39,439 nucleotides of DNA from Bacteroidota bacterium (GTDB lineage: Bacteria > Bacteroidota > Ignavibacteria > UBA10030 > UBA8401), in NCBI GenBank assembly GCA_020052095.1, contig JAGVPT010000172.1, positions 1 through 39,439 of the forward strand, given 5' to 3'. Positions 35,006 to 39,439 of the stretch are shown piece after piece. The translations under genes were made by a program, and so were the position numbers. Under the pieces are notes generated by a model. The model had not been told where the DNA came from. It saw only the letters and a program-made list of their open reading frames with translations, and did not search any database. How positions within the stretch are numbered: position 1 is the stretch's first letter; each line of letters begins with the position of its first letter.

Positions 35006-38000
35006 GTGTCTCAATTTATCCACCTACATAACCACACTCACTACAGCCTGCTCGACGGAGCAACCACGGTCGATTCGTTGCTGAACGCGGCGTTGGAGCA
35101 CAATATGCCCGCCGTTGCGCTCACGGACCACGGTGTCATGTCGGGTGCTATTGAATTCTACAAGAAGGCGAAGAAAAAGGGTATTAAGCCCATTATAGGT
35201 TCGGAGTTTTACATCGTCACGAAAGGGAGCCGATTCGATAAGGGTCAAATGGCTCAACCCGATACACTCCGCGGGGAAGGGAAGACGAAGGGCCGTGGAG
35301 TGTACCATCATCTCGTACTGTTGGCGAAGAATGAGAAGGGCTACCGCAATCTCTTGAAGCTCTCCACCTTGGGACACACGGAAGGATTCTACTACAAACC
35401 GAGAATTGATTTCGAGCTTCTCTCGCAACATCATGAAGACATCGTAGCGCTGTCTGCATGCGCAAACGGAGTGGTTGCGGCTCATCTCGTAAACAATAAT
35501 TACGATGAAGCTCGGGACGTTGCTACGATGTACAAAAAGCTTTTTGGTGATGATTTTTACCTCGAACTTCAGAACCACAACTATGAGATAGAGCGAAATG
35601 TGCTTGAGGGGATGCCGCGCCTTGCAAAGGAACTCGGCATAAAGCTCATCGCGACGAACGATGTCCATTATATCAAACCGGAACATGCGGTCGCACACAA
35701 CATCATGCTGCTTATCCCGGACGCGAGCAGCACCAATTCGCCCGACATTTCTAAACTCCGCTACGGCACCGACCAGATCTATTTCAAGTCCGCCGATGAG
35801 ATGGTCGCCCTCTTCAAGGATCATCCGGATGCTATCGAGAATACGCTCGAAGTCGCGGACAAGTGCAACCTCGAGCTGGATCTCAAGACGAACCACATGC
35901 CGAAATTTCCGATTCCTGCCGACGCAGGCGTCTCGACACTTGAAGATTATCTCGACAAACTTTCTTGGGACGGATTGCGACGACGATTTCCGGAAATAAC
36001 GCCGGCTATCGAATCGCGCATGAATCACGAACTCTCCGTCATTCGGAAGATGGGATACGCCGGCTATTTTCTAATTGTGGCGGACTTCATTCGCACCGCG
36101 CGGGAGATGGGAGTAATGGTTGGTCCCGGGCGGGGGAGCGCTGCCGGAAGCATCGTCTCCTATTCACTTGGTATCACCAATGTCGATCCGCTGAAATACG
36201 ATTTGCTTTTTGAACGTTTCCTCAATCCGGACCGTATCAGCATGCCTGACATCGACGTCGACTTCTCAGATCAGAAACGTGAGAAGGTAATAGACTACGT
36301 CCGAAAAAAATACGGCGAAGACTCAGTTTCACAGATTATTACGTTCGGCACACTCTCTTCCCGCGCTGTATTAAAAGATGTCGCACGTGTGCTCGGCATT
36401 CCTCTTTCTATCGTCGAACCCATTACGAAGCAAATACCCGTCAGTCAAGGGAAAGTAATGCCGATCGCCGAAGCGCTGGACACCGTTCCAGAACTTAAGC
36501 CATTCCGGGACAGCAAAGACCCGAAGATTCAGATGCTTATCGAAGTGTCAAAAGTGTTGGAAGGAATGAACAGGAACGCATCGACCCACGCAGCCGGAGT
36601 CGTCATCGCTCCCGCGGCAATCAGCAATTTTGTGCCAATGTTCAAATCTCCTTCAACAGAGCTGATGACCCAGTACACAATGAAGGATCTGGAAGACGCA
36701 GGCCTGCTGAAAATGGATTTCCTGGGTCTCCGGACGCTGACGGTATTGGAGAATGCCCTCGATCTCATCAAGAAGAATCACGGTATTGCAGTCGATCTCG
36801 ACGCGTTGCCGGAGAACGATCAGAAGACATTCGAGCTTTTCCACAAAGGCCAGACGGTTGCGGTGTTTCAATTCGAAAGCTCCGGAATGCAGGATTGGCT
36901 CCGAAAACTCCGCCCAACGTCTATCAGCGACCTCGTTGCGATGAACGCTTTGTATCGCCCCGGGCCGATGGAAAATATCGGCGACTTCATCAAACGAAAA
37001 CACGGGCAGCAGAAAATCGAATATCTCCATCCGAAATTGGAAGAGACGCTCAAAGAGACCTATGGCGTTATCGTCTATCAGGAACAAGTGATGCGTATTG
37101 CGAGTGACATCGCCGGTTACACGCTGGCAGAAGCAGACTTAATGCGCAGGGCGATGGGGAAGAAAGATAAAGCCGCGATGACGTCGCAGAAAAGCAAATT
37201 TGTCGATGGGGCGAAGAAAGCGAACAACATCTCTCAGAAGCCTGCGGAAGAAATCTACGATTTAATAGAAAAATTCGCGTCCTATGGCTTCAATAAATCG
37301 CACAGCGTCGCGTATTCTGTCGTGGCATATCAAACAGCATACTTGAAAGCCCACTACCCTTCAGAGTATATGGCTGCCACGCTGACCTCGGAAATCGGGA
37401 ACACAGACAAGATTGTCTTATTGATCGACGACTGCCGCAAAATTGGGATCGAAGTCCTTCCGCCTGATGTCAACGAAAGCGAAGCTAACTTCTCTGTTGC
37501 AAAGGGGGGAATCCGGTTTGGGATGGCGGGAATCAAGAATGTCGGCGTGAACGCAGTGGAAGCGATCATCCTAGCACGCTCAAACGGGGCACGGCTGACT
37601 TCCTTATTTGACTTCTGCAAAAGCGTCGATTTGAGAGTCGTCAACAAGAAGACAATCGAGAGTCTGATCCTCGCAGGCGCATTTGATTCCTTGAACAAGA
37701 ACCGGGCTCAATTGCTGAAAGGGGCCGAGCTAACGATGAGTGCGGCTCAGAGTGCCCAGTCGCACTCCGAACGTGGACAATCGAGCCTTTTCGACGGCAG
37801 CAGTTCGAAGGATTCACCGCTGTTTGCTCCCTCGTTCCCTAGCGTTGCAGAGTGGTCTGAGTCAGAAAAACTGTCAAACGAAAAAGCAGTGCTCGGCTTT
37901 TACGTCTCCGGTCATCCGCTGCTGAAGTATGAAAACGAAATCAATTCGTTTGCAACTCTTCATCTTGGGGACGTTGAAGGTGTAAAGAGCGGATCGGTGC

Positions 38001-38491
38001 GCGCGGGCGGAGTCATAGCATCGGTGAAGAAGAAGATAGACAAGAATAACAGGACAATGGCATTTATTACACTGGAAGATTTCACTGGGAAGGCAGAATG
38101 CGTGGTGTTCTCGAGCCTCTACAAAAAGCACGAAGATTTGCTTCAGCCGGAGTCCATGATTTTTGTGGAAGGAAACGGGGAAGTGAGCGGCGATGTGATA
38201 AAGATCGTGGTCAACGATATTATTGCGATGGACAAAGTGCGAGAGAAATTCGCGAAGAGAATTTTTCTCCTGCTCAATGCCGATGAGGTCGACGATACTA
38301 AAATGACACACTTGCGGCTGGCGATGGAAAAATTCAAAGGGAACTGCAACTGTTACTTCAATGTTGTAGGCAGCAACTTCCCGGGTCAACAAGTGTTTCT
38401 GTCGCGGAAATTCAGTGTAACACCCAGTAACGATTTCATAGAGAGTGTTAGAACGATCCTTGGGAAGAATTCAATCAAAGTATCAGCGTAA
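35006..38491 (+). CDS. dnaE: DNA polymerase III alpha subunit
   Basis: GTG start; PHP domain FIHLHNHTHYSLLDGATTVDSLL; VGPGRGSAAGSIVSYSLGITNVDPLKYDLLFERFLNPDRISMPDIDVDFSD; ALYRPGPMENIGDFIKRKHG. Confidence 0.95.
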   Translation: MSQFIHLHNHTHYSLLDGATTVDSLLNAALEHNMPAVALTDHGVMSGAIEFYKKAKKKGIKPIIGSEFYIVTKGSRFDKGQMAQPDTLRGEGKTKGRGVYHHLVLLAKNEKGYRNLLKLSTLGHTEGFYYKPRIDFELLSQHHEDIVALSACANGVVAAHLVNNNYDEARDVATMYKKLFGDDFYLELQNHNYEIERNVLEGMPRLAKELGIKLIATNDVHYIKPEHAVAHNIMLLIPDASSTNSPDISKLRYGTDQIYFKSADEMVALFKDHPDAIENTLEVADKCNLELDLKTNHMPKFPIPADAGVSTLEDYLDKLSWDGLRRRFPEITPAIESRMNHELSVIRKMGYAGYFLIVADFIRTAREMGVMVGPGRGSAAGSIVSYSLGITNVDPLKYDLLFERFLNPDRISMPDIDVDFSDQKREKVIDYVRKKYGEDSVSQIITFGTLSSRAVLKDVARVLGIPLSIVEPITKQIPVSQGKVMPIAEALDTVPELKPFRDSKDPKIQMLIEVSKVLEGMNRNASTHAAGVVIAPAAISNFVPMFKSPSTELMTQYTMKDLEDAGLLKMDFLGLRTLTVLENALDLIKKNHGIAVDLDALPENDQKTFELFHKGQTVAVFQFESSGMQDWLRKLRPTSISDLVAMNALYRPGPMENIGDFIKRKHGQQKIEYLHPKLEETLKETYGVIVYQEQVMRIASDIAGYTLAEADLMRRAMGKKDKAAMTSQKSKFVDGAKKANNISQKPAEEIYDLIEKFASYGFNKSHSVAYSVVAYQTAYLKAHYPSEYMAATLTSEIGNTDKIVLLIDDCRKIGIEVLPPDVNESEANFSVAKGGIRFGMAGIKNVGVNAVEAIILARSNGARLTSLFDFCKSVDLRVVNKKTIESLILAGAFDSLNKNRAQLLKGAELTMSAAQSAQSHSERGQSSLFDGSSSKDSPLFAPSFPSVAEWSESEKLSNEKAVLGFYVSGHPLLKYENEINSFATLHLGDVEGVKSGSVRAGGVIASVKKKIDKNNRTMAFITLEDFTGKAECVVFSSLYKKHEDLLQPESMIFVEGNGEVSGDVIKIVVNDIIAMDKVREKFAKRIFLLLNADEVDDTKMTHLRLAMEKFKGNCNCYFNVVGSNFPGQQVFLSRKFSVTPSNDFIESVRTILGKNSIKVSA

Positions 38492-38512
38492 ATACACACA
38501 AAGGAGAAGTAC

Positions 38513-38836
38513 ATGAGGCCAGTTGAAGTAAACGATGCAAATTTTCAAACAGAAGTTGTTAACTCGACAATCCCCGTGCTGGTGGACTTTTGGGCGACCT
38601 GGTGCGGTCCATGCAAAATGATCGCACCCGTGGTTGAAGAGCTCGCGAAGGAATATGACGGGAGGTTGAAGGTCGGAAAGCTTGACGTTGATGCCAATCC
38701 CGCAGTCTCGATGCAGTATGGAATCCGCAGCATCCCGACGCTGTTGGTGTTTAAGGGTGGAAGGGTAGTCGAACAGATTGTTGGTGCAGTTCCGAAAAGA
38801 AATCTCGTCGACAAAGTGAATCTCCACTTGTCGTAA
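38513..38836 (+). CDS. trxA: Thioredoxin
   Basis: VLVDFWATWCGPCKMIAPVVEELAKEY...YGIRSIPTLLVFKGG. Confidence 0.95.
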   Translation: MRPVEVNDANFQTEVVNSTIPVLVDFWATWCGPCKMIAPVVEELAKEYDGRLKVGKLDVDANPAVSMQYGIRSIPTLLVFKGGRVVEQIVGAVPKRNLVDKVNLHLS

Positions 38837-38861
38837 GACCGAGTCCGTCGATGAAGATTAA

Positions 38862-38898
38862 AGCCTGTCGGCTCGCGCCGATGGGCTTTTTAATTTTT
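38862..38898 (+). terminator. Rho-independent terminator after trxA
   Basis: AGCCTGTCGGC-TCGC-GCCGATGGGCT 11-bp stem (with G-T pairs), then TTTTTAATTTTT. Confidence 0.88.
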
Positions 38899-38922
38899 AC
38901 CGGCATCAAGGTGAGATTCGCC

Positions 38923-39324
38923 TCAGGGCTGCCCTTGCTTCTCTTTTGATACGGATCTCTGCGGTAACAGACCTTTCATCCACACGAAAAGTACGACGCT
39001 TAATCCAACCCCGACGAGCCATAGCCAGCGATTCCAGCCGCCGACCATCATGATCATCAATCCTGCAAAGCGGAGCCAGTCGAGCGCCTTGGACGACATA
39101 TGTTTTCTGACATAGACACCTAATGCGGAATTCTTGTACTTCTCCAGGTCGACCTTTGCTATCAACACCATCGAGAGCACTGTCGAGGGTATGAAAGCGA
39201 CACAGACTCCGACGATGAGGTAATGTTCCCAAAGAAGATAGACAGCGCCGAACGCAGAGACGGCATCGGTTAGCATTTGGAGGGGATGAATTTGATGATA
39301 AAGCTTCTTCTCTTGTATTGTCAC
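38923..39324 (-). CDS. Small membrane protein of unknown function
   Basis: 133-aa ORF with about 4 hydrophobic segments; convergent with trxA across a terminator. Confidence 0.55.
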   Translation of the reverse strand: MTIQEKKLYHQIHPLQMLTDAVSAFGAVYLLWEHYLIVGVCVAFIPSTVLSMVLIAKVDLEKYKNSALGVYVRKHMSSKALDWLRFAGLMIMMVGGWNRWLWLVGVGLSVVLFVWMKGLLPQRSVSKEKQGQP

Positions 39325-39439
39325 CTATTGTACCTGGTAGTTACTTAAAACCTGCGTGAAATGTGCCTGTGTTTTGAGTGATGATGTTGTTGCAAAGGCT
39401 GTCGATAAGGCTCACGGGAAGTTCAGAACAATGGGGAGA

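Noticed and set aside
35024-36028. Long antisense ORF (334 aa) opposite dnaE
   Set aside because: The sense strand has unambiguous DnaE PHP motifs; the antisense product has no recognisable domain.

Overview
This window reads as a chromosomal segment from a Bacteroidota/Ignavibacteria-like (FCB group) bacterium. That placement is inference from two C-terminal T9SS-type sorting domains (YPNPFNP...GVYFYR...KKM), a PorV/PorQ-like protein, DUF5683, and TAnnTTTG-type -10 elements. Order: (1) an AT-rich surface-polysaccharide cluster (epimerase, flippase, GT-methyltransferase fusion, two more GTs), then nadD; (2) a ~16 kb same-strand envelope locus at 7569-23806, with a FlgD-Ig-like tail protein, PorV/PorQ-like protein, 1047-aa putative outer-membrane barrel with acidic Ca-type loops, DUF4159 lipoprotein, DUF5683 protein, small lipoprotein, T9SS cargo, 1053-aa TPR protein and a second DUF4159 protein with a TonB-like SxxxH transmembrane helix; (3) a T9SS-type lytic transglycosylase/amidase; (4) a response regulator, MFS transporter, tRNA-Arg(CCT), an internally deleted fatty acid desaturase, a ZIP-like protein split by a cyclic-nucleotide-binding domain, proS, an aldehyde dehydrogenase, dnaE and trxA. 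Main points for follow-up: the envelope locus with paired DUF4159 proteins; two 8-unit, 14-bp arrays plus AATGANN heptamer modules in mirror-image orientation around the aldehyde dehydrogenase gene; an 11-bp perfect dyad bracketing the proS promoter; the desaturase deletion remnant; and the ZIP/CNB fusion. No CRISPR array, prophage or transposase was recognised. All family calls are by eye without database searches.
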